Source: Legionella sp. PC1000
GTDB lineage: Bacteria > Pseudomonadota > Gammaproteobacteria > Legionellales > Legionellaceae
NCBI RefSeq assembly: GCF_014109805.1
Contig: NZ_CP059400.1
Location: 590,001-654,000, forward strand
Reading direction: 5' to 3'
DNA length: 64,000 nt
Shown piece after piece: positions 54,065 to 62,935 of the stretch (its first letter is position 1; each line of letters opens with the position of its first letter). The notes beneath the pieces are model-generated. The model saw nothing but the letters and a program-made list of their open reading frames with translations. It did not search any database and had not been told where the DNA came from. A program made the position numbers and the translations under genes.

Positions 54065-54105
54065 TGTCGTACTCAAATACGCAAACTCTCACAATGGATT
54101 TTTAC
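54065..54105 (+). repeat. Direct repeat, right copy
   Basis: This is the partner of 44191-44232 with an identical first 20 bases (TGTCGTACTCAAATACGCAA). It lies between the DnaB-like gene and the AbiE fragment. Confidence 0.6.
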
Positions 54106-54160
54106 GGGATTTTTTTAATATTGAAACCCGTTATTGGGTTTTAATATTAAAATTATAGGT

Positions 54161-54754
54161 ATGAAACTAAATAATGAACTTACATTGAAAGATCAGTTTA
54201 CAAGACCAGTCGTTTACGCCGCAGAGGCACGTGAAGCACGTATTCACCCCAGCCGACTCAGCTATTATGTTAAAACTAATCGGATTGAACGCATTGGTCA
54301 TGGTGTTTATCGGGGGGTAGAATCCTCTGTTGATGCGGATTTTCAATGGGAAGATCTGATTATTATCACCAAAAGTATACCGCAAGGTGTGGTCTGTCTC
54401 GTTTCAGCTTTGGCTCTGTATGAACTGACGGATGAAATGCCTCGAGAACATTGGATAGCTGTTCCTCATTCTACTACGGCGCCAAAACGAGAGCATACTC
54501 GTATTGTTAGAATGCGTGATATGGAAACAGGTAAAACACTGTATACAGTAGGACGAGAAACAGTAGTCATTTTTGACAGAGAAAGAACAATAATAGACGC
54601 TTTTCGTTATCTCAGTAAAGAAATTGCCATTAAAGCGCTTAAAGCTGCAGTGAGTGGTAGAGCATTCAAAAAATTGGATATTAAAAAACTTCAGCAGTAT
54701 GCGAGACAATTTGGACTTAATCTTGAGCCTTATATTTTGACGGTGACAACATGA
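54161..54754 (+). CDS. abiEi: AbiEi-type antitoxin / transcriptional regulator
   Basis: This 197-residue protein of the type IV toxin-antitoxin AbiE family has an N-terminal winged helix (AREARIHPSRLSYYVKTNRI, then GHGVYRGV). A C-terminal region carries ALALYELTDEMPREHWIAVP and RTIIDAFRY, both family blocks. It represses its operon and counteracts the AbiEii nucleotidyltransferase. The stop overlaps the toxin start (ATGA). Because that toxin is cut to about 65 residues, the antitoxin is an orphan. ATG 54161 is favoured; no strong ribosome binding site is visible. Confidence 0.85.
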   Translation: MKLNNELTLKDQFTRPVVYAAEAREARIHPSRLSYYVKTNRIERIGHGVYRGVESSVDADFQWEDLIIITKSIPQGVVCLVSALALYELTDEMPREHWIAVPHSTTAPKREHTRIVRMRDMETGKTLYTVGRETVVIFDRERTIIDAFRYLSKEIAIKALKAAVSGRAFKKLDIKKLQQYARQFGLNLEPYILTVTT

Positions 54755-54960
54755 ATGAACAAGCCTTAAAAGCACGCTTAAAACATATTGGCAAAGAAAA
54801 AGGTAAAAATTTTAATGAAGTTTGGAAGCTATTACTTCTAGAGCGATTTTTAGCCAGACTTTCTCGTTCTGAATATTCTGATAAATTCATATTCAAAGGC
54901 GGGTTGCTATTATCCTATTATCTGACTATTGGCAGTGAGAACAGGGGTCAAATCTTTTGA
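54751..54960 (+). pseudogene. AbiEii toxin, truncated
   Basis: The first ~65 residues match the start of AbiEii nucleotidyltransferases: ALKARLKHIGKEKGKNFNEV and the KFIFKGGLLLSYYL motif. The frame then enters an inverted repeat (from 54943) and stops at 54960. The catalytic Asp-x-Asp and everything after is gone. The toxin is dead. Confidence 0.85.
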
Positions 54961-55008
54961 TTATCGTATTAGTTTTCAATTTACCCTTAATCAAAAGACT
55001 TGACCCCT
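54943..55008. repeat. Inverted repeat of the GGGTCAGG-arm family, inside the toxin remnant
   Basis: Arms of 21 bases (54943-54963 and 54988-55008, AGGGGTCAAATCTTTTGATT on the left) match with one difference around a 24-base spacer. The element marks the point where the AbiEii gene breaks off, so its insertion or a deletion beside it truncated the gene. Confidence 0.65.
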
Positions 55009-55163
55009 AAATTTTTAGACTTGTTTAAATTTTTACAAGGTTACCTTTTAATGTGATGCAACACGACGTACACACTAAGCCAAATAAAAAATTAGCTCCA
55101 ATCAAAAAATGATAAAATTAAGATGTGGATATATGGAAATAAATTACTCAATATGGAACTATT

Positions 55164-55574
55164 ATGAAACAACATCTCTATCATTATTGGCTTAGGTGTG
55201 CCTGCGTTTTAACCATGGTAACAGGACTGATAAGCTTGCTTGCAAGTTATCCCGATACAGATTTTTTATGGCGTTATTTGTTTAATGCTCTGAGTGGGTT
55301 TCAATCTGATATCCAGTTTAGTGCAGTGGCCCGGACCCTCAGTGCTGTTTTAGGTGGAGTCATGATTGGCTGGGGATGGATGATGTTTTATCTGGTTCAT
55401 CCATCTGTATTTAATCAATTTATTCGCAATGCCCTATTATCCGGAATAATTGTTTGGTTTCTTACGGACTCTATAGGATCCTATGTATCTGATTTGCCTA
55501 TGAATATTGTTTTGAATATCATCTTTCTAATAATTTTTCTGATTCCTCTTATATCTTTAAAGAAATCGAAGTGA
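55164..55574 (+). CDS. Small membrane protein, 136 aa, unknown
   Basis: I do not recognise the family beyond a four-helix membrane protein. Helices lie at about 10-28, 52-78 (LSAVLGGVMIGWGWMMFYLV), 88-105 and 112-132. It ends in basic residues (SLKKSK), suggesting a cytoplasmic C-terminus. ATG 55164 has a weak GGA upstream. The last bases overlap the tail of the opposite-strand kinase fragment. Confidence 0.6.
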   Translation: MKQHLYHYWLRCACVLTMVTGLISLLASYPDTDFLWRYLFNALSGFQSDIQFSAVARTLSAVLGGVMIGWGWMMFYLVHPSVFNQFIRNALLSGIIVWFLTDSIGSYVSDLPMNIVLNIIFLIIFLIPLISLKKSK

Positions 55575-56150
55575 AATGGATGCAGCGGAAATTTTATTAG
55601 CATGCAATAGATTCATATATCGATCTTTCAAGTTATTGGGATTATTAGTATCAATATCTGAAAGGTCAACATATGAGGCGAGTTGTTTTAGTGGTTTTTT
55701 TGAATTTAAAGCTTCATTTATTGCAGGACGATACTCTTCGCCCAAAAGTTGGGCTAAGTCTTTAGAATGTTGACTTATGCTTGTATTGGGCTTTGATTTA
55801 CCAAAATCAATTAGCTTAACATCCATATTGTGTATATCGCTGATTATATTGTCTGACTTAATATCATTGTGCTCTATACCTTTACGATGCAGCTTATCTA
55901 ACTTTAAAATGATATTTTCCGCGATATTAAGTTTCATTGCTTGCGATAAACCGTTTTTTAAAAGATATCTTAATAAAATTCCTGATTCATAAGGCATAAA
56001 AAATTCACGGACAACACCTTTCCCACTTGGGTCTTGTGCTTTCCATATAGTAGATTCTCTTTCATAATATTGGACGGCTTTAGGCTGAGTTTTATGTGTT
56101 CTTGCTTTAAGGATGCCAAGTTCATTTTGAATTTCTGTATGGGACGAAAA
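55557..56150 (-). pseudogene. Protein kinase fragment, N-terminal lobe lost or replaced
   Basis: About 198 codons carry the C-lobe of a eukaryotic-like kinase. The catalytic loop is GIEHNDIKSDNII (HND for HRD) and the metal site is LIDFGKS. No glycine-rich loop is present. Above about 56150 the frame continues open but reads as the shadow of an integrase fragment on the other strand, so the true N-terminus seems to have been cut away. ATG starts inside the fragment have no good ribosome binding site. If expressed it would lack ATP-binding elements. Confidence 0.6.
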
Positions 56151-56194
56151 AGAACACCAGGGCTGCAAAAGCGTGACAGCGTCTGGTGTATTGA

Positions 56195-56320
56195 CAAAAA
56201 GTCTTCGGACGACGACTTTGCGAAAGCACTGGTCCTGACAATTTCGAAGAGGCGGAAAAGTATCTCGCAAGGCGACTCGAAGAGATAAGATTGGCAAGTC
56301 TCGTGGTTGCTCAATATAAG
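56195..56320 (+). pseudogene. Probable tyrosine recombinase (integrase) scrap
   Basis: The plus frame reads ESTGPDNFEEAEKYLARRLE and EIRLASLV. This resembles the N-terminal STGxxxxxxAExxLxxRLxEIR stretch of phage-type integrases. It is bounded by stops at about 56192 and 56325 and has no catalytic part. Only about 40 codons remain, so the call rests on one motif. Confidence 0.4.
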
Positions 56321-56423
56321 CAGCTGTAACAGCTGGCACTTTTAGAATTAGTTCAGCCAGCACGTTCCATAGTGATCCCAAAGGAATCGAATTCGAATTA
56401 TAATTTAAATTTAGGAGAAAAAC

Positions 56424-57374
56424 ATGAAAGTTGTAATAATTGAACAATTTGGACCTTCAAGCGTGATGAAGCTTATGGATCAGCCAACGCCCAATCCAGG
56501 TTACGACGAAGTTCTTGTCAGAGTGAAAGCTGCTTCCGTAAACCCTGTCGATATACAAACCAGAAGGGGGGACTACAACAATTCGATTACATTACCAGCT
56601 AGGCTCGGAGTTGATTGTGCAGGTATCATTGAGAAGGTTGGAAAAGGTGTTCATGGTTTTCAGATTGGGGATGAGGTGTTCTATGTCCCGAGGCTACTCG
56701 AAAACGAGGGGAGTTATGCAACGCATCATGTCGAGAAAGCAACCATAGTCGCAAAAAAACCTGAAACGATTTCTTTCGAACAAGCTGCTACGTTACCGTT
56801 ATCCGCTGGTACCGCATGGGAGTGTTTGATTGAGAGGGGGCGCCTAAAGTCGGGTGATAAAGTTCTCATTCATGGCGGAGCAGGAGGCGTCGGTGTGTAT
56901 GCAATCCAGATTGCAAAATTTTTTGGAGCACATGTTGTAACTACATCTGGCCTACATAACAAAGATTTTGTAGAAATGCTAGGAGCTGATGTCAGTTATG
57001 ATTATCGCAAAGAGTCATTGTATCAAGAACTTCGTCAAGACTATCCCGCTGGTTTTGATATTATCCTAGATACCGTGGGTCAAAAAACAATAGAAAATAG
57101 TCTTTCATTACTGGCAACCTCAGGGAGGTTAGTGTCAATTGTCGATATATCTGAACCTCAAAACTTGATTAGTGGCTGGCTAGTTAATGCAGAGATCCAT
57201 TTTGTTTTTACAACTCAATCCGCGAAAAGGCTTGCTGAAATTGCAAAAGTGGTCGATGCGGGCGGTATAAAGCCTATTATTGAACGTGTTATGAAGTTAA
57301 GTGAAATAGTGTTAGCTCATGATCTAATCGAGGCTGGAAACAGAAAAGGTAAGATTGCAATCTCAATAGATTAG
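56424..57374 (+). CDS. Zinc-independent NADPH:quinone oxidoreductase (MDR family)
   Basis: This 316-residue medium-chain reductase/dehydrogenase of the quinone oxidoreductase group is expected to reduce quinones or reactive carbonyls with NADPH. RVKAASVNPVDIQTRRG is the family opening, LPLSAGTAWECLIERG precedes the nucleotide loop, and VLIHGGAGGVGVYAIQIAK binds NADPH (about 146-164). No zinc ligands are present. ATG 56424 has TTAGGAG upstream. The gene is intact among broken neighbours, and its base composition is somewhat richer in GC, which hints at acquisition. Confidence 0.92.
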   Translation: MKVVIIEQFGPSSVMKLMDQPTPNPGYDEVLVRVKAASVNPVDIQTRRGDYNNSITLPARLGVDCAGIIEKVGKGVHGFQIGDEVFYVPRLLENEGSYATHHVEKATIVAKKPETISFEQAATLPLSAGTAWECLIERGRLKSGDKVLIHGGAGGVGVYAIQIAKFFGAHVVTTSGLHNKDFVEMLGADVSYDYRKESLYQELRQDYPAGFDIILDTVGQKTIENSLSLLATSGRLVSIVDISEPQNLISGWLVNAEIHFVFTTQSAKRLAEIAKVVDAGGIKPIIERVMKLSEIVLAHDLIEAGNRKGKIAISID

Positions 57375-57634
57375 TGCGTGTGTGTGGATTAAAAGTAGTC
57401 TAGCCGAATCTATCTATAGTGCAAACAGCGCCATCAATGCCTTTTGGCTCTAGTAACGGCAACACCTAATGTAAGCTTGGAACGTTCTATGGATTTTGAT
57501 TCAGTTGAGTTTAAAACAATACGACGCCTTTTATAGCCCTCAAATATAAAAACTTCATCACCAACTGCTTCAAGTGCTTCTGCAATTTGTAATCAAAGTG
57601 GAAGATGAAAATTCGGTCATCACCCTTTTCTGAC

Positions 57635-59476
57635 TTAATAAGCAAAACAACCACAACCCAGTGCCCATGGATTGTCAAAATTAGGCCTATGATGGGCTGT
57701 CTTATTCAATCCGAGCCAGCGTGATAATTTTCCATCATGTCCATGAACCATACAGGAAGACCCATGCCAATGCGGTACTGCATAGCCACCATAATGTGCT
57801 ACAGGGGACCATTCCGGTGAAGGTGGAGGCATAGGTGGGTCAAAGGATTTGAATTCTTCAGCAGCATATACGATTTTGCCTCCGACCACAGTGAGTACTG
57901 AAGTAATCGCTTTAATTGCTTCGTCAGCCACATGCATAAAATCGTCGGAGAGTACGGCTAAATCAGCATATTGACCAACAGATAAGGCGCCTTTTACTGT
58001 TTCTTCATTTGATTTATAGGCACTACCTTGCGTCCACAAGCGCAGTGCTTCTTCACGTTCTAGCCGATTGTTGTCATGATATAGCGAAAGTCCCCCAACT
58101 GTTTTTCCTGTAATTAACCAGTAGAGAGAAACAAAAGGATTGTAGCTTGCTACACGAGTAGCATCAGTTCCACCTCCTACAGGAATTCCCATATCGAGCA
58201 TTTTACGAATGGGTGGGGCATTTTGTGCTGCTTCCTTGCCATATCGCTCAACAAAATATTCACCCTGGAATGCCATGCGGTGTTGTACTGCAATACCACC
58301 TCCAAGCTTTTTAATACGTTCCATATTGTGTTCATCTACTGTTTCTGCATGATCAAAGAACCAGCGCAAACCATCAAATGCTGTATCCTTGTTTACTGAT
58401 TCAAATACAGTTAGTGCACGATCAATGGTTTCATTATAGGTTGCATGCAATCGGAAGGGCCAACGTTGGTCAACAAGAAAACGTACTACATCTTTTAATT
58501 CGTCTTCCATTTTTCCAGGCATATCCGGACGTGGTTGCAAGAAATCTTCAAAATCTGCTGCGGAAAAGACTAGCATTTCACCAGCACCGTTGTGACGATA
58601 AAAGCCATCGCCACTATAAGGACTAATCTGTTTAGTCCATTGTTGAAAATCAGCTAATTCCCTACCTGGATTTTGAGTAAAAAGATTATAGGCAATACGC
58701 ACGGTCATTAAACCTTCTTGATGCAGTTTTTCAATCACTTGATAATCTTCGGGATAGTTTTGAAATCCACCACCGGCATCAATACAGCTGGTAATCCCTA
58801 AGCGGTTTAATTCGCGCATGAAATGGCGGGTAGAATTAACTTGATGTTCAAAGGGCAGTTTGGGACCTTTAGCTAGGGTGGAATAAAGAATCATTGCATT
58901 TGGTTCAGCAATCAGCATACCAGTTGGATTACCTTTTTGATCACGTTCAATTCGACCACCTATTGGATCAGGTGATTCACGAGTAATTCCTGCTGCTTTA
59001 AGTGCTGCGCCATTGAGCAACGCGCGGTCGTACAAATGCAGAATAAATACAGGCGTGTTAGGTGCTGCGTGGTTGATTTCAGCAAGGGTTGGCATCCGGC
59101 GTTCTTTGAATTGGAACTCGCTCCATCCACCTACGACACGAACCCATTGTGGATTTGGTGTTCGTTCTGCTTGTTCTTTCAATATCATTAGTGCATCAGC
59201 TAGTCTGACTACTCCATCCCAGCGTAGCTCCATATTATAATTAAGACCGCCACGAATAAGATGTAGATGTGAATCATTAAGTCCTGGAATGACTCGCTTA
59301 CCCTGAAGGTTGATTTGCTGTGTTCCTTGTCCTGCGAGTTTCAGGATTTCTGCATCGTTACCAATCGCCGTGACTACCCCATCCGATAAAGCAATGGCCG
59401 ATACTTCTGATTTTTGTTTATCTAACGTTGTGACTTTTCCATGATAAAGGATAAGTTCGGGATGTCCTTTTGACAT
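57635..59476 (-). CDS. Amidohydrolase family protein, YtcJ-like
   Basis: This 613-residue metal-dependent hydrolase has the YtcJ layout. The N-terminal composite domain ends in GKRVIPGLNDSHLHLIRGG, with the HxH metal pair, and FRLHATYNETIDRAL, FDHAETVDE and VGGGTDATR provide further ligands. The natural substrate is unknown; related proteins act on formamides or N-acyl compounds. ATG 59476 follows AGGAGAAAACTATT; the longer frame to 59539 has no ribosome binding site. It follows the isochorismatase-family gene by 70 bases on the same strand, so the pair is probably one operon for breakdown of an amide or N-acyl compound. Confidence 0.88.
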   Translation of the reverse strand: MSKGHPELILYHGKVTTLDKQKSEVSAIALSDGVVTAIGNDAEILKLAGQGTQQINLQGKRVIPGLNDSHLHLIRGGLNYNMELRWDGVVRLADALMILKEQAERTPNPQWVRVVGGWSEFQFKERRMPTLAEINHAAPNTPVFILHLYDRALLNGAALKAAGITRESPDPIGGRIERDQKGNPTGMLIAEPNAMILYSTLAKGPKLPFEHQVNSTRHFMRELNRLGITSCIDAGGGFQNYPEDYQVIEKLHQEGLMTVRIAYNLFTQNPGRELADFQQWTKQISPYSGDGFYRHNGAGEMLVFSAADFEDFLQPRPDMPGKMEDELKDVVRFLVDQRWPFRLHATYNETIDRALTVFESVNKDTAFDGLRWFFDHAETVDEHNMERIKKLGGGIAVQHRMAFQGEYFVERYGKEAAQNAPPIRKMLDMGIPVGGGTDATRVASYNPFVSLYWLITGKTVGGLSLYHDNNRLEREEALRLWTQGSAYKSNEETVKGALSVGQYADLAVLSDDFMHVADEAIKAITSVLTVVGGKIVYAAEEFKSFDPPMPPPSPEWSPVAHYGGYAVPHWHGSSCMVHGHDGKLSRWLGLNKTAHHRPNFDNPWALGCGCFAY

Positions 59477-59546
59477 AATAGTTTTCTCCTGAAACATAGC
59501 CAGATCAATAGCTTCCATTACCGTCCGTAATTTAAGCAACTACAAA

Positions 59547-60227
59547 TTAAGCTTTCTTTTGGGATTGTATGACCTTATGGAGATATTTTGCTCGTTGCCC
59601 GTAGTCATGCACCATGCTTGCTGCATACTCAATACCCATTCCATAGGCACCGAAATGATCACGCACAATATTGGTTATACCTTCGTAAGTCTCCTTACGA
59701 CTCCAGTCACGTTGTAATTCCAGGGTTAACTGTACTGTAGAGATTGACTCGGCACCATGTTTTTCACAACGACGAATCGCGGCGTCATGAGCTTCTTTCG
59801 ATGTACCTCCAGAGGCATCAATATTCATGATGACCTCATATCCTTCATCCAAAGCACATAGCGTGGGAAAAATTAAACAGGCTTCTGTCCATAGTGCTGC
59901 AATAACCAGTTTTTTTCGCCCCGTTTTTTTTACCGCATCCACAAAAACCTTATCTTCCCAACTGTTCATGCTGGTACGCTCAATGGGGTCTTGTTGCAGC
60001 ACATCCATCAACTCAGGCCAAATGTAACCACTGAATGATTCTGTTTCGACCGCGGTTAGGAGGGTGGGGATATTGAATAATTTGGCGGTTTTTGCCATGG
60101 CGACCACGTTATTCTTAAGCAGCTGACGATCAATGCTGGTGACACCAAATGACATTTGCGGTTGGTGATCAATAAAAACAAAAACGCAGTTTTGTGGGGT
60201 GAGTAATTGTTCGGTTGCTGCAGACAT
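59547..60227 (-). CDS. Isochorismatase-family cysteine hydrolase, YcaC-like
   Basis: This 226-residue cytosolic hydrolase has the first catalytic Asp in FVFIDHQPQMSFG and the nucleophile Cys in ALWTEACLIFPTLCALDEGY, which is closest to YcaC. The segment GGTSKEAHDAAIRRCEKHGA is also typical. The reaction is unproven; members hydrolyse amides such as nicotinamide or N-carbamoyl compounds. ATG 60227 has AGGAGAAGGCA upstream. It leads an apparent two-gene operon with the YtcJ-like amidohydrolase. Confidence 0.9.
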   Translation of the reverse strand: MSAATEQLLTPQNCVFVFIDHQPQMSFGVTSIDRQLLKNNVVAMAKTAKLFNIPTLLTAVETESFSGYIWPELMDVLQQDPIERTSMNSWEDKVFVDAVKKTGRKKLVIAALWTEACLIFPTLCALDEGYEVIMNIDASGGTSKEAHDAAIRRCEKHGAESISTVQLTLELQRDWSRKETYEGITNIVRDHFGAYGMGIEYAASMVHDYGQRAKYLHKVIQSQKKA

Positions 60228-60509
60228 TGCCTTCTCCTGGAGTGTGTTAATAATTCCATTTCATACTGCATTTATACTATAGCTCAAAGCAAAATTACTG
60301 CAACCATGCGGGGTCATCTTATTTGCTTTCTCTAGAATCATGTATGGTTATCGTTTCGGTTTGTGTGATTTCCGGTGCCCATCACCTTGGTTGAGCTCAA
60401 TCCTGTTAATCAACAATTGCCCTTCGCAAGATAAGCATAATTTTTGCAAATGGTATGAGATGTATTTATTTTGGCCTAAATTGGCCGCAAAATTCCTACA
60501 TTCTTAGAC

Positions 60510-60728
60510 ATGCTTACTGAATTAAAGCAAAGTGCATTTAAAGCCTTAGCTTCATTGGGTAAGACACTGGGGGCTTGGAAAGATGAGTTTCCAGAATGTG
60601 GCGTTTTAGTAAATCTAAATGGAATCACAGAAGGCTTTCATCGCAAAATGAAACTCATTCAGTGAAGAGCTTATGGTTTTAGAAATTTTGAAAATTACAG
60701 GGTGCGTGTTAAGGTGTTCTGCGGGTGA
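60510..60728 (+). pseudogene. ISL3-type transposase, C-terminal remnant
   Basis: The frame reads LNGITEGFHRKMKLIQ, stop, RAYGFRNFENYRVRVKVFCG, stop. This is the highly conserved C-terminal end of ISL3-family transposases, in which KLIQRRAYGFRNF is expected. A CGA codon has become TGA at 60663. The upstream ~60 codons are only loosely recognisable, and no inverted repeats were identified. Confidence 0.8.
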
Positions 60729-60768
60729 TTATAGCTGCCCCCCTTAAATGGGAAAGAGCCTTAAATAA

Positions 60769-60990
60769 ATGAGAACGTTATTTGCAGCAACAGCCTGTCA
60801 TTGCGGCTATCTATTTAAACAACGATTACATCGGCTGCTCATGAGGAAACATCGCACTGCAAAGCAGTGTACGCGTTTAATACCTCTCCTTCTTCAACTG
60901 GTTGCCAGTCTGAAAGAAAGTCCTTTTGAGTCACTAAAGACTCTAGGTAAAACTTTATATCAATGGCGGGAAGAAGTGGTTAGAATATTG
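60769..60990 (+). pseudogene. Second ISL3-type transposase remnant
   Basis: The frame ends ESLKTLGKTLYQWREEVVRI, the block that normally precedes the WxxxxxNGxTEGFH motif of ISL3 transposases, and then runs straight into an AbiEii sequence at about 60990. It overlaps in content with the neighbouring remnant (ALASLGKTLGAWKDE), so these are pieces of two copies. Confidence 0.7.
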
Positions 60991-61610
60991 GTGAGTCCGT
61001 ACGCTCACGTTTGAAGAATATAGCTGTTAAAGAAGGTTCTGATTTTAATGCGGTATTGACTCGTTATGGTCTAGAGCGTTTGTTATATCGAATTGGAGAA
61101 TCAGAATATTCTAAACAGTTTTTGTTAAAAGGTGCCTTACTATTTAACTTATGGTATGACATGCCCCATCGCCCAACTAAAGATATTGATTTATTGGGGT
61201 TTGGGCCAATAGAAGCCCATTACCCTGTGCTTCTTAATGATCTTCCTGCCCCTAAGATCCGTACTTATCCAATTTATACGGTAATCGCAGAAAAATTGCA
61301 TGCTATTGCATTATTGGGTATGACGAATAGTCGATTAAAAGACTACTTGGATCTTTATGTATTATTAAGTAATGAGCAGATAGATAATCAAGTCTTGGCT
61401 AAAGCCATACAGGCTACATTTACTCGTCGAGGTATGACTCTTCCTGAAGTGCTGCCTTTTGGCCTGACCGATGAGTTTGCTAATGACCCAAGCAGGGAGT
61501 CAATGTGGAAAGCCTTTTTGAGAAAAAATGAACTAGAGCAGAAACCATTAACCGAAGTTATTGCTGTGATCAGAAATTTGATTCAAGTACCATATTCTTT
61601 GGCAAAGTAA
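60990..61610 (+). pseudogene. AbiEii-type nucleotidyltransferase toxin, 5' and internal deletions
   Basis: The frame reads ESVRSRLKNIAVKEGSDFN from the transposase junction, then RPTKDIDLLGFG with the catalytic DID. It jumps directly to PIEAHYPVLLNDLPAPKIRT, EKLHAIALLGMTNSRLKDYL and the C-terminus. The start codon and first residues are lost to the transposase remnant. Some 60-70 residues between the catalytic motif and the second half are missing. Alternative start TTG 61011 would give 199 residues. It is a different paralogue from the fragment at 54751, and no antitoxin is beside it. Confidence 0.8.
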
Positions 61611-61684
61611 AATATTATTTTTGCGCTGATGAATGCCAGATAACTGCAGCGATAATTATGCAGATTAATTTACCCAATAAAAGA

Positions 61685-61794
61685 TGCACAACATAGAGGA
61701 TCAGGCCTTGTGCACAACATAGAGGGTCAGGCCTTGAGTTTTGAATTTTCAATTGTATGGTTATTAAACCATTCACATTTCAAAGCCTGACCTC
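61685..61794. repeat. Inverted repeat of the GGGTCAGG-arm family with a duplicated left end
   Basis: GAGGGTCAGGCCTTGA (61722-61737) pairs with TCAAAGCCTGACCTC (61780-61794) apart from one gap. The left arm is preceded by a tandem copy: a 26-base unit starting TGCACAACATAGAGG occurs twice (61685-61710 and 61711-61736) with one difference. Confidence 0.6.
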
Positions 61795-61835
61795 GAGATT
61801 TTTCAAGTCTTTTGGCCTTATTTCACCAGTTTTAT

Positions 61836-62597
61836 TCATTGATTTAATTCATAAAAATAATTGAGTGCCTTATCAATTAATTCTGCTTTGGAGAAAACAC
61901 CTAATTTGAATTTGATATTATTCAGATGCTCTTCAACCGTACGTTGAGAAATTCCCAATTCGATAGCGACTTGCTTTGCTGGTTTACCTCGGACAGTTAG
62001 GTGCAAACATTGTGATTCGCGTTGTGAAAAATAAGGAAATGTGTAGTCATTTTTAGACGGAAAGTTAGTTTGAGTAACGCCAGTTTCATTGATATTCAAT
62101 AAATCTAGGCTAATTAATTTAGATAAAAATTCGGCTAAGTTATGCTTGCCAATAATGCTTCCGCATCCAAAGGTGCCAATTATTTTATTTTCGTCATTAT
62201 ACCAAGGGAGTTTGAAGAGAAGACATTGATGAGACGACCCATCAAAGCGAATAAGGTCAAATTCAGTAATTTCTAACTTCTTTTTTATCATTATCTGTTC
62301 ATCATGGTTGGTAGCGATAACGGCTTGTTTCTGAACCATAAAGTCAACTGGCCTTTTGCCAACGGATGCTTTCACAGATTCTAATCCGCATATATTCGCA
62401 CATCCATCATTTAAAGTAACAAAAGCACATTCAGTATTACTAAACCAAATGTTAAAAGGTTGTTCAAGAAAATCTGCGACTGTGTGACGATATTGTTCTT
62501 TAAAATGATGCTCCTTCGAGTTTGGCTTGATTAACTTAATACCCTGACCGATACGTTGGATCAAGAACTCGTTACTGATGGCAATATTATTTTTCAT
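61836..62597 (-). CDS. LuxR family regulator with PAS-like sensor domain
   Basis: This is a 253-residue regulator. Residues ~40-165 resemble a PAS domain (NTECAFVTLNDGCANICGLE, then the ATNHDEQIMIKKKLEITEF region). The C-terminus is a LuxR helix-turn-helix: SQRESQCLHLTVRGKPAKQ and ISQRTVEEHLNNIKFKLG at about 185-245. I choose ATG 62597 (AAAGG just upstream); a longer reading to 62681 has no ribosome binding site. It is divergent from the gene at 62936, and a perfect palindrome lies between them. Confidence 0.87.
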   Translation of the reverse strand: MKNNIAISNEFLIQRIGQGIKLIKPNSKEHHFKEQYRHTVADFLEQPFNIWFSNTECAFVTLNDGCANICGLESVKASVGKRPVDFMVQKQAVIATNHDEQIMIKKKLEITEFDLIRFDGSSHQCLLFKLPWYNDENKIIGTFGCGSIIGKHNLAEFLSKLISLDLLNINETGVTQTNFPSKNDYTFPYFSQRESQCLHLTVRGKPAKQVAIELGISQRTVEEHLNNIKFKLGVFSKAELIDKALNYFYELNQ

Positions 62598-62795
62598 GTG
62601 CCTTTGGTCAAAAACAATTGTCCGATAATTGTACAAATATTTGTGACGAAAGTAAATGCTATATAAACCCTTAGGTACCATTGACTATGTCATAAAGACC
62701 CTCCTCTGTTCGCGGCTAGATTGTAAGTATCACGAATAGCAGGGCAGATTAAAACAAAGGGAGTGGAGCGCTGTTAACAAAAATTAACCAATAAT

Positions 62796-62814
62796 ACCCG
62801 TAAAATTTACGGGT
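62796..62814. promoter_or_regulatory. 19-bp palindrome, candidate LuxR operator
   Basis: ACCCGTAAA-A-TTTACGGGT has perfect 9-bp arms. It lies in the 338-base space between the divergent LuxR gene and the gene at 62936, about 120 bases before the latter's start, and is the only conspicuous structure there. It may be bound by the adjacent LuxR protein. Confidence 0.55.
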
Positions 62815-62935
62815 TATCATCGGTTAATCCTGTGCATATAATGACCATTCTTTTATTTTTTAATTGCTTTGGTTATCAATTAATTTTTTTAATCGATCAA
62901 AATTTCTCTTCTGAAAATTATATCAAGGTGTAATC

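Noticed and set aside
55557-56447. A 296-aa kinase gene covering the whole frame
   Set aside because: Above about 56150 the sequence is better explained as an integrase fragment and the 5' region of the oxidoreductase on the other strand.
57435-57600. Minus-strand frame reading about 50 residues (EGYKRRRIVLNSTESKSIE, then TLGVAVTRAK) after the quinone oxidoreductase gene
   Set aside because: It looks like coding sequence and may be a gene remnant, but it has no start and I cannot name the family, so it is not listed as a feature.
60769-61014. Possible 81-aa hypothetical protein
   Set aside because: The sequence matches a piece of an ISL3 transposase running into a toxin remnant, so it is a pseudogene piece and not a gene.
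61685-61736. Tandem 26-base repeat that might suggest a short CRISPR or satellite
   Set aside because: There are only two units, no spacers and no cas genes; it is the duplicated left end of an inverted-repeat element.
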